Assembly: GCF_947498825.1 (NCBI RefSeq)
Contig: NZ_CANMLV010000001.1
Span: 1-64,000 of the forward strand
DNA: 64,000 nucleotides
DNA from: an uncultured Cedecea sp.
GTDB lineage: Bacteria; Pseudomonadota; Gammaproteobacteria; Enterobacterales; Enterobacteriaceae
Direction: 5' to 3'
Below the pieces are notes generated by a model. That model was not told the origin of the DNA, ran no database searches, and worked only from the letters and a program-made list of their open reading frames with translations. This document shows positions 48,018 to 60,462 of the stretch, piece by piece; position 1 is the first letter of the stretch; every line of letters starts with the position of its first letter. Position numbers and translations under genes: made by a program.

Positions 48018-48482
48018 TTAAATCCGTCGTGCCTGCCAGAACTTTTTCTTCCAGTAAACGTTATCGAGTGAAGAACGAATCACCCCCCGACTAGTAGAAG
48101 CATGAATGAACTGATTATCAGTATCATAAATCCCCACATGCAGACCGTTCTCACCTGAGCCCGTAATAAAAAAAACCAAATCACCCGGTAACAGTTCGGT
48201 TTTATCGATACGGGTCCCCACTTTGGCTTGCTGACTGGTCATTCTGGGTAACTGCAAAGCGAATTTGTCGCGATAAGTCGTGAGTACGAAGCCCGAACAA
48301 TCAATACCCCGTCGGCTCATACCACCATAAGCATAAGGCGTGCCTTGCCAGCTCTGGAGCTGCTCATTGAGATAGGCAATCACTGTTATTGAGTCAGAGA
48401 GCCGTGTATTCGGCACAGGGGCACGGTGGCTGCTACAGCCAGCCAGAATGATGCACAGTATTGCAATCAGCCACAAACGCAT
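48018..48482 (-). CDS. nlpC: Lipoprotein NlpC (NlpC/P60 peptidase)
   Basis: 154 residues, signal peptide with lipobox LAGC (Cys16), then a compact NlpC/P60 domain with Cys62 (IDCSGFVLTTY), His115 (LHVGIYD) and His127 (FIHASTSRG). Probable murein endopeptidase anchored to the outer membrane; substrate not established. Between ydiV and btuD as in E. coli. Confidence 0.94.
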   Translation of the reverse strand: MRLWLIAILCIILAGCSSHRAPVPNTRLSDSITVIAYLNEQLQSWQGTPYAYGGMSRRGIDCSGFVLTTYRDKFALQLPRMTSQQAKVGTRIDKTELLPGDLVFFITGSGENGLHVGIYDTDNQFIHASTSRGVIRSSLDNVYWKKKFWQARRI

Positions 48483-48541
48483 TCTATAACCTTATCAGTT
48501 CCGGTGAAAACTCGCTGACATAACGAATCTCATCGATATCG

Positions 48542-49288
48542 TTATGCTGAATGGATAAGCATCCTGTGTCCTTCAACAGATAATAACCTGAATGACATAT
48601 TATAGGCATTATCCAGATATCGGGGGGATAAAACCTCAGTACTCGCTCCTTGTGCCAGTAATTCTCCGGCACGTAATAACCACACCCGGTCTGCATAACG
48701 CAGGCTATGGTTCAAATCATGGCTACTCATAACAATAGCGATACCGGATGCGCTGAACGCCTGCAGCAAGTTATCCAGAGCTGCCTGTTGTGCAACGTCC
48801 AGGCTACTCATGGGTTCATCCAGTAGCAACAACTGACCTGTGGTATTGATTTGCGGATCTATCTGCATAAACACAGCGGCCAGACGGACACGCTGCCATT
48901 CTCCGCCAGATAGCTGATTCACAGGCTTTGTCAGTTTAGCCGTCAGAGAGAGCGCATCTGCTAACGTCATCATCACCGCATCGGCTCCCGGGGCCGATTG
49001 ATGCAACTGTAAATAGTGCCAGACTGGCATAGCAAAAGGAGGCGTCTGATGCTGAGGCAGCCAGGCGCGATGACGGGATAATTGGGTCGCACTCCAATCT
49101 GTAAGTGGCCGATTGTTCAGAAAAATATCGCCGGAACCCTCACTCATTCCAGCCATCCTGGCTAACAGAGTACTTTTCCCGGCACCGTTGGGTCCTACAA
49201 GGTGGATAATTTCGCCCGCGTTCACCTCTGCACTGACAGGCATCAGTCTTCCGCTAACCGCGACATTCCGCACTTGCAGGACGGCCAT
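48542..49288 (-). CDS. btuD: Vitamin B12 importer ATPase BtuD
   Basis: 248-residue ABC ATPase: Walker [10 protein letters not shown] (33-41), signature [12 protein letters not shown], Walker [14 protein letters not shown]-loop MSSHDLNHS. Drives BtuC2D2-F cobalamin import across the inner membrane. Follows btuE by one base on the same strand. Last gene of btuC-btuE-btuD. Confidence 0.96.
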   Translation of the reverse strand: MAVLQVRNVAVSGRLMPVSAEVNAGEIIHLVGPNGAGKSTLLARMAGMSEGSGDIFLNNRPLTDWSATQLSRHRAWLPQHQTPPFAMPVWHYLQLHQSAPGADAVMMTLADALSLTAKLTKPVNQLSGGEWQRVRLAAVFMQIDPQINTTGQLLLLDEPMSSLDVAQQAALDNLLQAFSASGIAIVMSSHDLNHSLRYADRVWLLRAGELLAQGASTEVLSPRYLDNAYNMSFRLLSVEGHRMLIHSA

Positions 49289-49289
49289 T

Positions 49290-49841
49290 CTATGATTCCA
49301 GAGCCTGATTAATCGCCTGAATAAGAACAGGATCCTCAGGCGTCATATCCGGTGAAAAACGTTGAATAACCTCACCGTTACGAGAAATGAGGAATTTTTC
49401 AAAGTTCCACAAAATATCACCTGGATTTTTCGGCGCACGACCTTTACTACTCATGCGCTCGAAGAAAACACTGCCTTCAGGTGCAACAGCGACAGGCTGA
49501 GCAGTCGTCAGTTGTTGATATAATGGGTGACGCCCCTCACCATTCACTTCAATTTTGCTGAACATCGGGAAAGTGATGCCGTAAGTGGTGCTACAGAAGG
49601 TTTTGATCTCTTCCTCGCCCAAAGGTTCTTGTCCAAGGAATTGATTACAAGGGAAACCCAGTATCGCAAAACCTCTCTCACCATAGGTTTCCTGAAGCAC
49701 TTCGAGCTGAGCGTACTGCGGCGTTAAACCACATTGCGAGGCCACATTCACAACCAACAACACTTTGCCCTGCCAGGGTGCAAGCGTCGTGACTTCACCG
49801 TCAATCGTTTTTACTTCATTGTTTAAAATGCTCTGTGACAT
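49290..49841 (-). CDS. btuE: Thioredoxin/glutathione peroxidase BtuE
   Basis: 183 residues from ATG 49841; a GTG directly before it (49844) is the alternative. GPx fold with peroxidatic Cys37 ([12 protein letters not shown]), the FPCNQF loop and WNFEKFL tryptophan. Reduces hydroperoxides; despite its place in the btu operon it is not needed for B12 transport in E. coli. Confidence 0.95.
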   Translation of the reverse strand: MSQSILNNEVKTIDGEVTTLAPWQGKVLLVVNVASQCGLTPQYAQLEVLQETYGERGFAILGFPCNQFLGQEPLGEEEIKTFCSTTYGITFPMFSKIEVNGEGRHPLYQQLTTAQPVAVAPEGSVFFERMSSKGRAPKNPGDILWNFEKFLISRNGEVIQRFSPDMTPEDPVLIQAINQALES

Positions 49842-49860
49842 CACGTTTATCCTCAGTAAG

Positions 49861-50841
49861 TTAACGTCCGACCTTCAATAGTAACCAGATAAAGACTGGC
49901 GCCCCCAGGCTTGCCGTTACAACACCAATCGGTAATTCAGCGGACTGGAGAGCCAGACGCGCCACAATATCGGCACCACCTAAGGCACTTGCCCCGGCCA
50001 GTGCACTGGCCGGTAACAGTACACGGTGATCGCTGAGTCCCATAATACGCAGCAAGTGCGGTATCACAAGGCCAATAAAGCTGATAGCTCCCGCCAGGGC
50101 AACACTAACCCCAACCATCCAGCCGGTTACAATAACCAGAATATTGCGCCATAACCAGACAGACAAGCCCAACTGGCGGGCAGAGTGCTCCCCTAGAGTC
50201 ATCATATTCAACGGTTTATGCTGAAAACATAACCAGATAATCACCGGCAAAAGCGTCACCATCAGCCACCACTGTCGCCAGTCTACCCCACCAAATCCCC
50301 CCATCATCCAATACATTAACTGACGTAAATCGAGACTTGAACTGAAATAGACCGCCCAGGTCATCAGCGCGCTGCAGATCATACCCAGCGCCACTCCCGC
50401 CAGTAACAGGCGACTGGTTGACAGATGACGACGGGCAAAGCGTAATAAAATTATCGTGACAATAAAGGCACCGGCAATCGCACATAACCCCATAGCCCAG
50501 CCAGGTAACACCCCCTGCCCTAATAGCAAGCCGCCTATCAATGCCACACCGGCACCACTCGATACACCCAGTAAGCCGGGTTCCGCCAGCGGATTTTCAA
50601 ACAATGCTTGCATCAGGGTTCCGGACAGCGCCAATGCAGCCCCGACCAGTAATACAGCCAGAGTACGCGGGAAACGAATTTGCCAAATAAAAAGATGTCC
50701 CTCAGCACTCCACCAGCGACTCGGTGGTATCCAGATATCTCCGGCACATAAACTGAGCATCAGAATACTAAACAGGATAAGCGCCAGAGCGACAATCCAG
50801 CGAAGCTCAATACGACGTTGTCGCGCGACAAAAGTAAGCAT
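49861..50841 (-). CDS. btuC: Vitamin B12 importer permease BtuC
   Basis: 326 residues, the E. coli length, about ten helices. [42 protein letters not shown] and coupling loop [14 protein letters not shown] are the FecCD/BtuC signatures. First gene of the btuCED operon, downstream of ihfA and separated from it by the ihfA terminator. Confidence 0.97.
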   Translation of the reverse strand: MLTFVARQRRIELRWIVALALILFSILMLSLCAGDIWIPPSRWWSAEGHLFIWQIRFPRTLAVLLVGAALALSGTLMQALFENPLAEPGLLGVSSGAGVALIGGLLLGQGVLPGWAMGLCAIAGAFIVTIILLRFARRHLSTSRLLLAGVALGMICSALMTWAVYFSSSLDLRQLMYWMMGGFGGVDWRQWWLMVTLLPVIIWLCFQHKPLNMMTLGEHSARQLGLSVWLWRNILVIVTGWMVGVSVALAGAISFIGLVIPHLLRIMGLSDHRVLLPASALAGASALGGADIVARLALQSAELPIGVVTASLGAPVFIWLLLKVGR

Positions 50842-50913
50842 CAGGCCTGAAGTGTCCTTATAGGGGAAGATAGGATGATTTTACGGAATATTTGGCGGCA
50901 GGAACAAGCAAAG

Positions 50914-50939
50914 AAAAAGGCCGCAGATGCGGCCTTTTT
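50914..50939 (-). terminator. terminator of ihfA
   Basis: GGCCGCA and TGCGGCC (seven pairs) flanked by A5 and T5 runs, eleven bases past the ihfA stop. A symmetrical, strong terminator for the pheST-ihfA transcript. Confidence 0.9.
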
Positions 50940-50950
50940 ATTACGCGAGG

Positions 50951-51250
50951 TTACTCATCTTTCGGCGACGCATTCTCAACCCGACTTTTCAGTTTCTGAC
51001 CAGGACGGAAAGTCACCACACGGCGAGCCGTAATGGGGATATCCTCTCCAGTCTTCGGGTTACGCCCAGGGCGTTGATTTTTGTCGCGCAGGTCAAAGTT
51101 ACCAAAACCCGAGAGTTTCACCTGCTCACCATTTTCTAAAGAACGACGTATCTCTTCAAAAAACAGTTCAACCAACTCTTTAGCATCTCGTTTGCTAAGA
51201 CCAAGCTTATCAAACAGATATTCTGACATTTCAGCTTTTGTAAGCGCCAT
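50951..51250 (-). CDS. ihfA: Integration host factor alpha subunit
   Basis: 99 residues, HU/IHF fold. The DNA-intercalating arm is [20 protein letters not shown] with the proline of RNP; the C-terminal VENASPKDE is IHF-alpha-like. With IhfB it bends DNA at specific sites in recombination, replication and transcription. Four bases after pheT, same operon as in E. coli. Confidence 0.98.
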   Translation of the reverse strand: MALTKAEMSEYLFDKLGLSKRDAKELVELFFEEIRRSLENGEQVKLSGFGNFDLRDKNQRPGRNPKTGEDIPITARRVVTFRPGQKLKSRVENASPKDE

Positions 51251-51254
51251 ACGT

Positions 51255-53642
51255 TCAATCCCTCAATGAGGCCTGGAATCGCTCTTTTAATGCTGCGACG
51301 CATTTCGCAACGGTAGCAGCAATCTCATCTTCCTCGAGTGTACGACCTGAATCCTGAAGGATAAGGCTTATGGCCAGGCTCTTATAACCATCGGTTACGC
51401 CCTTACCACGGTACACGTCAAATAAGTTTACGCCAACTATATGATTTACGCCAACTTTCTTACATTCAACTAAAACATCTGCTGCAGGCACGTTTTCTGC
51501 CACAACAACAGCAATGTCACGACGGTTTGCCGGGAAGCGAGAAACCTCTTGCGCGTCAGGAATGACGCGGTCTGCAAGCTTATCCCACAATACTTCGAAC
51601 ACCACAGTACGACCATTCAAGTCCAGTTTACGCTCAAGTTCCGGATGAACAACACCAATATATCCAATATATTCATCTGCTAAAAACAGTCCTGCACTTT
51701 GCCCTGGATGAAGAGCAGGATTATTCTGAACCCGGAATTCGACATCGTCCAGTTTGCCAGTCAGTGAAAGCACAGACTCTAAATCGCCCTTCAGATCGAA
51801 GAAATCAACTGTTCTGCGTTCCAAATCCCAGTGCTCTTCATAGTGATTACCACAAATTGCACCAGCCAGCATAACATCCTGACGAATACCTAAATTGGCC
51901 TGTGTATCAGGTACAAACCGTAACCCAGACTCAAAAATACGTACACGACTTTGTTGGCGATTTTGGTTATAGACCACAGTATTGAGTAATCCGGTTAGCA
52001 AGGATAAGCGCATTGCAGACATATCACTGGCGATTGGATTAGGCAAAATCAGGTGTTCTTCACCTGGGTGTAACCATTGTTGCGTCTTAGGATCGACAAA
52101 GCTGTAAGTGATAACTTCCTGATAGCCTTTGTCCACAAGCATCGTTTTCACACGCTTAAGAGACAAATCTGCTTCACGATGGGTCCCCATGATAAGGCTC
52201 GCCTGAATCGGCAAATCAGGGATGTTATCGTAACCGTAGACACGGGCGACTTCTTCCACCAAGTCCTCTTCAATCGCCATATCAAAACGCCAGCTTGGCG
52301 CGACAGCGGTCCACAACTCTTCACCCACCGTTACTTCGCAACCGAGACGACGCAGGATATCCGTCACGTTATCATCAACGATATGATAACCAATCAGACG
52401 GTCAAGCTTATTGCGACGTAAGGTAATGGTTGCAGGAACAGGCAGGCTGTCTTGATGGCTGGCATCAGTCACAGGACCGACCTGACCGCCACAAATATCA
52501 ACCAACAGACGCGTCGCACGCTCCATAGCCTGATATTGAATAGCAGAGTCAACGCCACGTTCATAACGATGTGAAGCATCAGTATGTAAGCCATGGCGGC
52601 GGGCACGACCGGTGATTGAAAGTGGACTGAAGAACGCACATTCCAGCAGCACATCACGGGTTTCACCATTCACACCAGAATGTTCACCACCAAAGATCCC
52701 CGCCATCGCCAACGCTTTGCTGTTATCAGCAATAACCAGCGTATCAGCGCTCAACTTCACTTCGTTGCCATCAAGCAGAACCAGCGCTTCGCCTTCTTCT
52801 GCCATACGCACCACAATGCCGCCATCGATACGGCTCAGATCAAAGGCGTGCATAGGCTGGCCGAGTTCGAGCAATACATAGTTAGTAATATCGACAACCG
52901 GATCAATGGAGCGAATACCGCACCGGCGCAGCTTTTCTTTCATCCATAACGGTGTACTGGCATTAACATTAATATTCTTAACCACACGGCCAAGATAGCG
53001 CGGGCAAGCGGCTGGCGCATCGACACGGATAGGCAGACTGTCATCAATATCAACATTCACAGCGGTGATTTCAGGCTGATTCAATGGCAACTGATTAAGA
53101 ACCGCAACATCACGAGCGATACCAATGATGCCCAGGCAATCAGCGCGGTTTGGCGTTACGCTGATTTCAATCGTGTTATCATCAAGCTGCAGGAATTCGC
53201 GAATATCAACGCCTACTGGCGCATCAGCAGGCAGTTCAATAATACCGCTACTGTCATCGCTTATACCCAGTTCAGAGAAAGAACACAGCATACCTTCTGA
53301 AGGCTCACCACGTAATTTCGCTGCTTTAATTTTAAAATCACCAGGCAGTACAGCGCCGACAGTAGCCACAGCAACTTTCAATCCCTGGCGGCAATTTGGA
53401 GCACCGCAGACGATATCGAGCAGACGCTCACCGCCAACATTGATTTTGGTTACGCGCAGTTTGTCTGCATTAGGATGCTGTCCACACTCGACAACTTCGC
53501 CGACCACGACACCATGAAAAGCACCGGCAACAGCATCGACGCCATCAACTTCCAGGCCAGCCATGGTAATTTGATTGCTGAGTTCTTCGCTATTGTTGGC
53601 TGGATTTACCCATTCGCGTAACCAGAGTTCACTGAATTTCAT
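51255..53642 (-). CDS. pheT: Phenylalanyl-tRNA synthetase beta chain
   Basis: 795 residues, the E. coli length. N-terminal tRNA-binding (EMAP-like) domain ([22 protein letters not shown]), B3/B4 editing domain, B5 domain and C-terminal anticodon-binding FDX domain. Pairs with PheS as an alpha2-beta2 enzyme. Starts 14 bases after pheS and is followed by ihfA. Confidence 0.98.
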   Translation of the reverse strand: MKFSELWLREWVNPANNSEELSNQITMAGLEVDGVDAVAGAFHGVVVGEVVECGQHPNADKLRVTKINVGGERLLDIVCGAPNCRQGLKVAVATVGAVLPGDFKIKAAKLRGEPSEGMLCSFSELGISDDSSGIIELPADAPVGVDIREFLQLDDNTIEISVTPNRADCLGIIGIARDVAVLNQLPLNQPEITAVNVDIDDSLPIRVDAPAACPRYLGRVVKNINVNASTPLWMKEKLRRCGIRSIDPVVDITNYVLLELGQPMHAFDLSRIDGGIVVRMAEEGEALVLLDGNEVKLSADTLVIADNSKALAMAGIFGGEHSGVNGETRDVLLECAFFSPLSITGRARRHGLHTDASHRYERGVDSAIQYQAMERATRLLVDICGGQVGPVTDASHQDSLPVPATITLRRNKLDRLIGYHIVDDNVTDILRRLGCEVTVGEELWTAVAPSWRFDMAIEEDLVEEVARVYGYDNIPDLPIQASLIMGTHREADLSLKRVKTMLVDKGYQEVITYSFVDPKTQQWLHPGEEHLILPNPIASDMSAMRLSLLTGLLNTVVYNQNRQQSRVRIFESGLRFVPDTQANLGIRQDVMLAGAICGNHYEEHWDLERRTVDFFDLKGDLESVLSLTGKLDDVEFRVQNNPALHPGQSAGLFLADEYIGYIGVVHPELERKLDLNGRTVVFEVLWDKLADRVIPDAQEVSRFPANRRDIAVVVAENVPAADVLVECKKVGVNHIVGVNLFDVYRGKGVTDGYKSLAISLILQDSGRTLEEDEIAATVAKCVAALKERFQASLRD

Positions 53643-53656
53643 TGGATATTCCGCCC

Positions 53657-54751
<1,095 letters not shown>

Positions 54752-54773
54752 TTACGCGCAAAGCCCCCTGAAA

Positions 54774-54818
54774 TCAGGCGCTAAAGTAAAAAAAGAAACG
54801 GAAAATAGCAGCATACAT
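54774..54818 (-). CDS. pheM: pheST leader peptide PheM
   Basis: Fourteen codons, MYAAIFRFFFYFSA, five of them Phe including three in a row; the E. coli peptide is almost the same. Translation senses charged tRNA-Phe and controls the attenuator 50 bases downstream. Too short for gene callers. Confidence 0.92.
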   Translation of the reverse strand: MYAAIFRFFFYFSA

Positions 54819-54871
54819 GCTTGCGGTTACCTTATTTTAATTAAACCAGAATCAATATGCTTCTGAACCTG

Positions 54872-54900
54872 AAAATAAAAGAGGGAGCAATGCTCCCTCT
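54872..54900 (-). terminator. terminator of the infC-rpmI-rplT transcript
   Basis: AGAGGGAGC and GCTCCCTCT, nine pairs with a three-base loop, followed on the minus strand by TTTTATTTT; ten bases after the rplT stop. Confidence 0.88.
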
Positions 54901-54910
54901 GATAACGGGC

Positions 54911-55282
<372 letters not shown>

Positions 55283-55311
55283 TTATATTCTGAAAAAAAT
55301 TAAAAGTAAAC

Positions 55312-55509
55312 TTATGCGTACGGCAGACAAGCGACAACCAGACCCAGATCCCCTTTGGAAACCAGACCTTTTGGACGCAGGTGACGTTTACGTTTAGTAG
55401 ACTTCTTAGTCAGAATATGACGCAGGTTAGCGTGCTTGCGCTTAAAACCACCAGAAGCAGTCTTTTTGAAGCGCTTAGCGGCGCCGCGTACTGTTTTAAT
55501 CTTTGGCAT
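55312..55509 (-). CDS. rpmI: 50S ribosomal protein L35
   Basis: 65 residues from ATG 55509 ([20 protein letters not shown]), the normal L35 start; an upstream in-frame ATG at 55521 would add MEIE. Highly basic. The 93-base gap to infC contains a seven-pair hairpin, CTACGGG/CCCGTAG (55562-55583), also found in E. coli, in the region where L20 regulates the operon. Confidence 0.97.
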   Translation of the reverse strand: MPKIKTVRGAAKRFKKTASGGFKRKHANLRHILTKKSTKRKRHLRPKGLVSKGDLGLVVACLPYA

Positions 55510-55602
55510 TTCAATTTCCACTTCGCATTGTTAAATAAACGAATCAGAAGGCGAACAAAAACTACGGGACTTACGCCCCGTAGAACATGTTACTTGATGG
55601 CC

Positions 55603-56148
<546 letters not shown>

Positions 56149-58077
56149 TTATTCCTCCAGTTGATGTAGATTGCGACTGCGAATTTCGTTTTGCAGTTTC
56201 TCAATCAATTCGTTTACGTCAATACTTCCCAAGTCAACGCCACGGCGGGTACGTACGGCTACTTTACCGGACTCAACCTCTTTATCACCGCAGACTAACA
56301 TGTAAGGGACACGACGCAACGTGTGTTCTCTGATTTTAAAGCCAATCTTCTCATTTCTCAAGTCTGCTTTTACACGAATGCCCGCATTTTGCAGTTTTCG
56401 CACTAATTCGCTGACATATTCAGACTGACTATCCGTGATATTCATCACAACAACTTGTACCGGAGCAAGCCAGGTTGGGAAGAAACCAGCAAACTCTTCG
56501 GTCAGAATACCGATGAAACGTTCCATTGAACCTAAAATCGCACGGTGAATCATCACCGGGACTAAACGCTCGTTACTTTCACCAATATATGATGCATTTA
56601 GGCGCGAAGGCAATGAGAAGTCAAGCTGAACCGTACCACACTGCCAGGCTCTGTCCAGGCAATCGTAGAGGGTAAACTCAATTTTCGGGCCATAAAACGC
56701 CCCTTCGCCCGGTTGGAGATCAAACGGGATCTGGTTTTCTTCAAGGGCTGCTGCCAAGTCTGCCTCAGCGCGATCCCACATTTCATCACTGCCGATACGT
56801 TTTTCTGGACGCGTTGACAGTTTCACCACGATCTTTTCAAAACCGAAAGTGCTGTACATATCATAGACCATACGAATACAGCTATTAACTTCATCGCGGA
56901 CCTGATCTTCGGTACAGAAAACGTGAGCATCATCCTGAGTAAAGCCACGAACACGCATCAAGCCGTGCAGCGCACCTGATGGTTCGTTACGGTGGCAGCT
57001 ACCAAACTCAGCCATACGCAGCGGCAAATCACGGTATGATTTCAGACCTTGGTTAAAGATCTGTACATGTCCCGGACAGTTCATTGGCTTAATGCAGTAT
57101 TCACGGTTCTCTGATGAGGTGGTGAACATTGCATCTTTATAGTTGTCCCAGTGACCTGTTTTTTCCCACAGAACGCGGTCCATCATAAACGGACCCTTCA
57201 CTTCCTGATACTGGTACTCTTTCAGTTTGGAACGAACAAACACTTCCAGCTCACGGAAAATCGTCCAGCCATCATTATGCCAGAACACCATGCCTGGCGC
57301 TTCTTCTTGCATATGATAGAGGTCAAGCTGCTTACCGATTTTACGGTGATCGCGCTTAGACGCTTCTTCCAGGCGTTTCAAATAGGCATTAAGTTGCTTT
57401 TTGTCCGCCCAGGCCGTGCCATAAACACGTTGCAGCATTTTATTGCTGCTATCGCCACGCCAGTAGGCTCCCGCGGTTTTCTGCAGTTTAAAATGGTGGC
57501 AGAAACGCATATTAGGCACATGCGGACCGCGGCACATATCAACGTATTCTTCATGATGATACAGACCCGGCTTATCATCATGGCTAATATTTTCATCAAG
57601 AATGGCAACTTTATAGTTTTCGCCGCGAGCAACAAAGGTATCTCTCGCTTCTTGCCAGCTCACTTTTTTCTTGATGACGTTGTAATCGGTTTCGGCAAGC
57701 TCATGCATCCGTTTTTCCAGACGCTCGAGATCTTCCTGAGTCAATGTATGGTCAAGGTCAACATCATAGTAGAAACCGTTGTCAATCACCGGACCAATCG
57801 CCATTTTGGTGTCCGGCCATAACTGCTTAATGGCGTGTCCCAACAAGTGAGCGCAAGAGTGACGAATGATTTCGATACCGGCTTCATCTTTGGCAGTAAT
57901 AATCGCCAACTGGGCATCGTTTTCGATAAGGTCAGTCGCATCAACCAACTCACCGTCTACACGGCCAGCAATACAGGCCTTTGCCAGACCAGGACCGATA
58001 TCCAGCGCGACATCTAATGGACTAACCGCTTGTTCGTAATGACGTTGACTACCATCAGGAAGTGTAATTACAGGCAT
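56149..58077 (-). CDS. thrS: Threonyl-tRNA synthetase
   Basis: 642 residues, the E. coli length: TGS domain ([16 protein letters not shown]), editing domain with [16 protein letters not shown] and the [16 protein letters not shown] zinc/editing segment, class II core ([42 protein letters not shown]) and anticodon-binding domain. In E. coli it represses its own translation by binding a tRNA-like leader; here the leader has a GTGG...CCAC hairpin (about 58096-58109) next to the AAGGAU ribosome site. Confidence 0.98.
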   Translation of the reverse strand: MPVITLPDGSQRHYEQAVSPLDVALDIGPGLAKACIAGRVDGELVDATDLIENDAQLAIITAKDEAGIEIIRHSCAHLLGHAIKQLWPDTKMAIGPVIDNGFYYDVDLDHTLTQEDLERLEKRMHELAETDYNVIKKKVSWQEARDTFVARGENYKVAILDENISHDDKPGLYHHEEYVDMCRGPHVPNMRFCHHFKLQKTAGAYWRGDSSNKMLQRVYGTAWADKKQLNAYLKRLEEASKRDHRKIGKQLDLYHMQEEAPGMVFWHNDGWTIFRELEVFVRSKLKEYQYQEVKGPFMMDRVLWEKTGHWDNYKDAMFTTSSENREYCIKPMNCPGHVQIFNQGLKSYRDLPLRMAEFGSCHRNEPSGALHGLMRVRGFTQDDAHVFCTEDQVRDEVNSCIRMVYDMYSTFGFEKIVVKLSTRPEKRIGSDEMWDRAEADLAAALEENQIPFDLQPGEGAFYGPKIEFTLYDCLDRAWQCGTVQLDFSLPSRLNASYIGESNERLVPVMIHRAILGSMERFIGILTEEFAGFFPTWLAPVQVVVMNITDSQSEYVSELVRKLQNAGIRVKADLRNEKIGFKIREHTLRRVPYMLVCGDKEVESGKVAVRTRRGVDLGSIDVNELIEKLQNEIRSRNLHQLEE

Positions 58078-58504
58078 TTAAAATCCTTACTTGCAGTGGT
58101 GACCCCCACGAAAGATCACATGCAAACTATAAATTTGTTTTATAACAGTTAATTATGAAACCATTTAACCAACAATCGCTAAATTGGTTCACAATTTTTG
58201 TACACAAATGCAAAACCGTTCGTTTCTTACTGCATTTGGCTTAGCTAATATTAGCACTAACGGTATAGGGAATGAACTTTTTCTACGCTCGTTGTCTTTC
58301 TGTTAATAATACCCAAGCATCAGCCTCTGTATGAATCGGCTACTGCGCTCTGCTGGCCGACAGGTGCACTACTCATTCGATATGGATATTTGAAGGCCTG
58401 AATAGCGAATATTGATACCGTAAACGCGCACAATGTTTCGAGGTAAATCGATGGAGCTAAAACGAAACTTGGTTTGATAAAAAATAGATCTGAATAAGCG
58501 TTTA
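58078..58504. other. thrS leader and upstream, no gene
   Basis: AT-rich; includes the probable thrS operator leader. A minus-strand frame across 58369-58722 runs through the repeat at 58505 and has no ribosome site or family resemblance, so it is not called. Confidence 0.55.
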
Positions 58505-58631
58505 TCTACCCAAAATAATTCGAGTTGCTTGTAGGCACCCAGTTCAGCCCGTCGATGAGCATAGATAAACTCTGTGATTCGGCGGGCTGGACGCAGGTAA
58601 CACCCAAGCAACTTGAAGTATGACGGGTATA
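58505..58631. repeat. ERIC-like palindromic repeat, intact copy H
   Basis: 127 bp. Ends TCTACCCAAAATAATTCGAGTTGC and AGCAACTTGAAGTATGACGGGTATA. Inner stem CAGCCCG/CGGGCTG, T-G, CGA/TCG, then CATAG/CTGTG around ATAAACT: the cleanest copy of the structure. Confidence 0.88.
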
Positions 58632-58849
58632 TTATCTCAGCTTTGATTACCGGGACGATAATAACGAATAATGGCCATTTTATGAGCGGACAGAGAATCA
58701 GTCTAATAAGAATATTCGACACTGTCAGAGCCAGGGTTTGACATGGATTAGTCTTAATTATGCTTGATTAAAGCAGTAATTAGCCTGTTCCCCATAAAGT
58801 CCTCACAGTTATAACATGAAATCAGGACTCAGCTAAAACAGGAGCCATT

Positions 58850-58969
58850 ATGAAAAAATCTATATTCGTGGTTTTGGTGTTATGCGGGGCCATCTCTCTT
58901 TCCGGATGCCTTCACCATCCAGGAGGGCATGGCGGCGGGCATTATTCCCAGGGACCAGGTCATCGCTAA
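58850..58969 (+). CDS. 39-residue His/Gly-rich small lipoprotein
   Basis: AGGAG five bases before an ATG starts MKKSIFVVLVLCGAISLSGC, a textbook lipoprotein signal with lipobox LSGC (Cys20), followed by LHHPGGHGGGHYSQGPGHR. The 19-residue mature peptide has six histidines and six or seven glycines. No family name is recognised; His-rich tails often bind metal ions, but this is inference. Alone in a gene-poor stretch on the opposite strand to thrS. Confidence 0.75.
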   Translation: MKKSIFVVLVLCGAISLSGCLHHPGGHGGGHYSQGPGHR

Positions 58970-59360
58970 TAGCATAAACTCACGCTAATCTAATATTATT
59001 GAGCTATCTTATAAGATGGTTCTGCTGTATCCATCTACGGAAAGCAAAGAGAGCATATACCTTTTGTCCCTCTGACACGAACATATCTCCCAAGGATGAG
59101 CTGAGTAAAAAATCTGCAGCTTATTTAGAATGAGGTAAAGTTCAATATTCCTTAATTCCCTGCCAATGGCTTAAGAGTCTGCGCTCTACCCTCTGAGCAA
59201 ACAGCCCGGGCATCTTCTGTTAACTTACAAATACCAGTCCGTTTAAAGCCTGTCGCAGCAAAGCAGAAGGGTTAAGAAAAGGAATACTCTCCGCTGTAAA
59301 TCCAATCATATCGCTACGCAGGCATCTGATATCGGGTTCCCGCTTATAGACCCAAGCGAG
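58970..59360. other. gene-free stretch
   Basis: I see no ORF with a start and ribosome site, no tRNA and no clear repeat. E. coli has genes such as pfkB in this interval; no remnant is recognisable. Confidence 0.45.
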
Positions 59361-59492
59361 TCATTGCTCCGTGCCACAAATCAAGAGCCCAACCGCCAAC
59401 CACACACCAGGCTCGTTGGGAAAAAAACCAATAATATAAAACAAACCACCCGATAATAACAAAGTGGGCGAGAGTATATGAAGTGCTATAAT
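59361..59492 (-). pseudogene. possible remnant of a small membrane protein
   Basis: A 43-codon stop-to-stop frame with no ATG reads ...LHILSPTLLLSGGLFYIIGF, then FPNEPGVWLAVGLLICGTEQ and TGA. Two hydrophobic stretches separated by a PNEPG turn look like a two-helix membrane protein that has lost its start. Could be chance. Confidence 0.3.
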
Positions 59493-59622
59493 TTATTTGT
59501 AATCGAAAGGGTTAAAATACTTTACGGGCGTTCAGTTAAAATCAAATACACATGAACCCATCATCAAACAACTGAATGACGACAGTGTATTAATGAGTCA
59601 CATTTATTATAACCATTGAACA

Positions 59623-59658
59623 GCCGATACGAGACTCATAACTGAGTCTCGTATCGGC
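59623..59658. repeat. perfect 16-bp hairpin
   Basis: GCCGATACGAGACTCA and TGAGTCTCGTATCGGC pair without mismatch around TAAC. No U-tract on either side, and no gene ends here. Confidence 0.8.
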
Positions 59659-59696
59659 GGCAGATGAGAAAACTCCGATGAGCTTGCGGGATGAAC

Positions 59697-59738
59697 GAAT
59701 GCAGTCAGCGTGTATACAACTTGAAGTATGGTGGATAC
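59697..59738. repeat. right-end fragment of the ERIC-like repeat
   Basis: GAATGCAGTCAGCG and ACAACTTGAAGTATGGTGGATA match the right end of the long subfamily seen at 47841-48012. Confidence 0.5.
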
Positions 59739-59815
59739 AGAATATCTCACTGCACAGAACGCACTAGCTTGTATATGCTAGCGGATAAATCTATGCATGC
59801 ACCATAGGATCAAAG

Positions 59816-60049
59816 TTACTCAGCGCATTCTCCCGGGACTGAGATCTGAGCATCAATGGCACTAATACGTTCCCGTAATGTCGGATTTTTGCGCGATAGC
59901 ATATCGCAACCAACATTAACGATATTTACAAAATATGGGGTGGTTGATTTTTCAACTGCAACTACAGTGCTGGCTGGGCGTGCTGCAAATACACCGACAG
60001 AAAATGACAGCAACAGGCCAGATATCGCTATATTTTTTAGCGCTTTCAT
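59816..60049 (-). CDS. Small secreted protein, unknown function
   Basis: 77 residues: a clear Sec signal peptide (MKALKNIAISGLLLSFSVGVFA) and a mature part of about 54 residues with two cysteines (Cys48, Cys75) that could form one disulphide. AAGAGA lies seven bases before the ATG. I recognise no family. Isolated, minus strand. Confidence 0.6.
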   Translation of the reverse strand: MKALKNIAISGLLLSFSVGVFAARPASTVVAVEKSTTPYFVNIVNVGCDMLSRKNPTLRERISAIDAQISVPGECAE

Positions 60050-60277
60050 AATTTATCTCTTACTCAACAAACGAGTTATCTGAATACAGCGTAATTATAA
60101 CCGGACAGCAGCGATTATTGATAGTCAGTAAATTTGTCAGATAAGCTCAAATTTACTGTGTTCGTTAATAAGATGTAAACAAAAAGAAGAAGAGGTTAAA
60201 AACAAGTAACCCTTACGAAGCGAAAATGAAAAAATAACTTAAGTTGGCTGACGGGAACATATAATAATAAAAGTAAA

Positions 60278-60454
60278 CCGGACAAATGTCCGGCCCTGAT
60301 TGCTGACAAAAAAGGAAAAACGTGGTTTTCCCTTCTTTGTGTTATCAGCCGAAAATCAATGAATTGATTTTCCTGTTTATTTTCGTAAATAAGCGCTGAT
60401 AATCAGATATCACTTTAGCTTTGTCATCAGTCTCAGCCGGACAAATGTCCGGCC
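60278..60454. mobile_element. YPAL-like structured element in the ydiY terminator, with perfect target duplication
   Basis: CCGGACAAATGTCCGGCC occurs at 60278-60295 and again at 60437-60454, a perfect 18-bp direct repeat that is itself a hairpin. The 141 bp between are nearly identical to 28162-28302. ydiY reads in from the right on the minus strand; the U-rich tract (TTTACTTTT) is kept only beyond the gene-distal copy. Orientation relative to transcription is opposite to the pykF copy. Confidence 0.88.
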
Positions 60455-60462
60455 TTTCATGG

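Noticed and set aside
58369..58722. 117-codon minus-strand frame upstream of thrS
   Set aside because: It reads straight through the dispersed repeat at 58505-58631, has no ribosome site and resembles no family.
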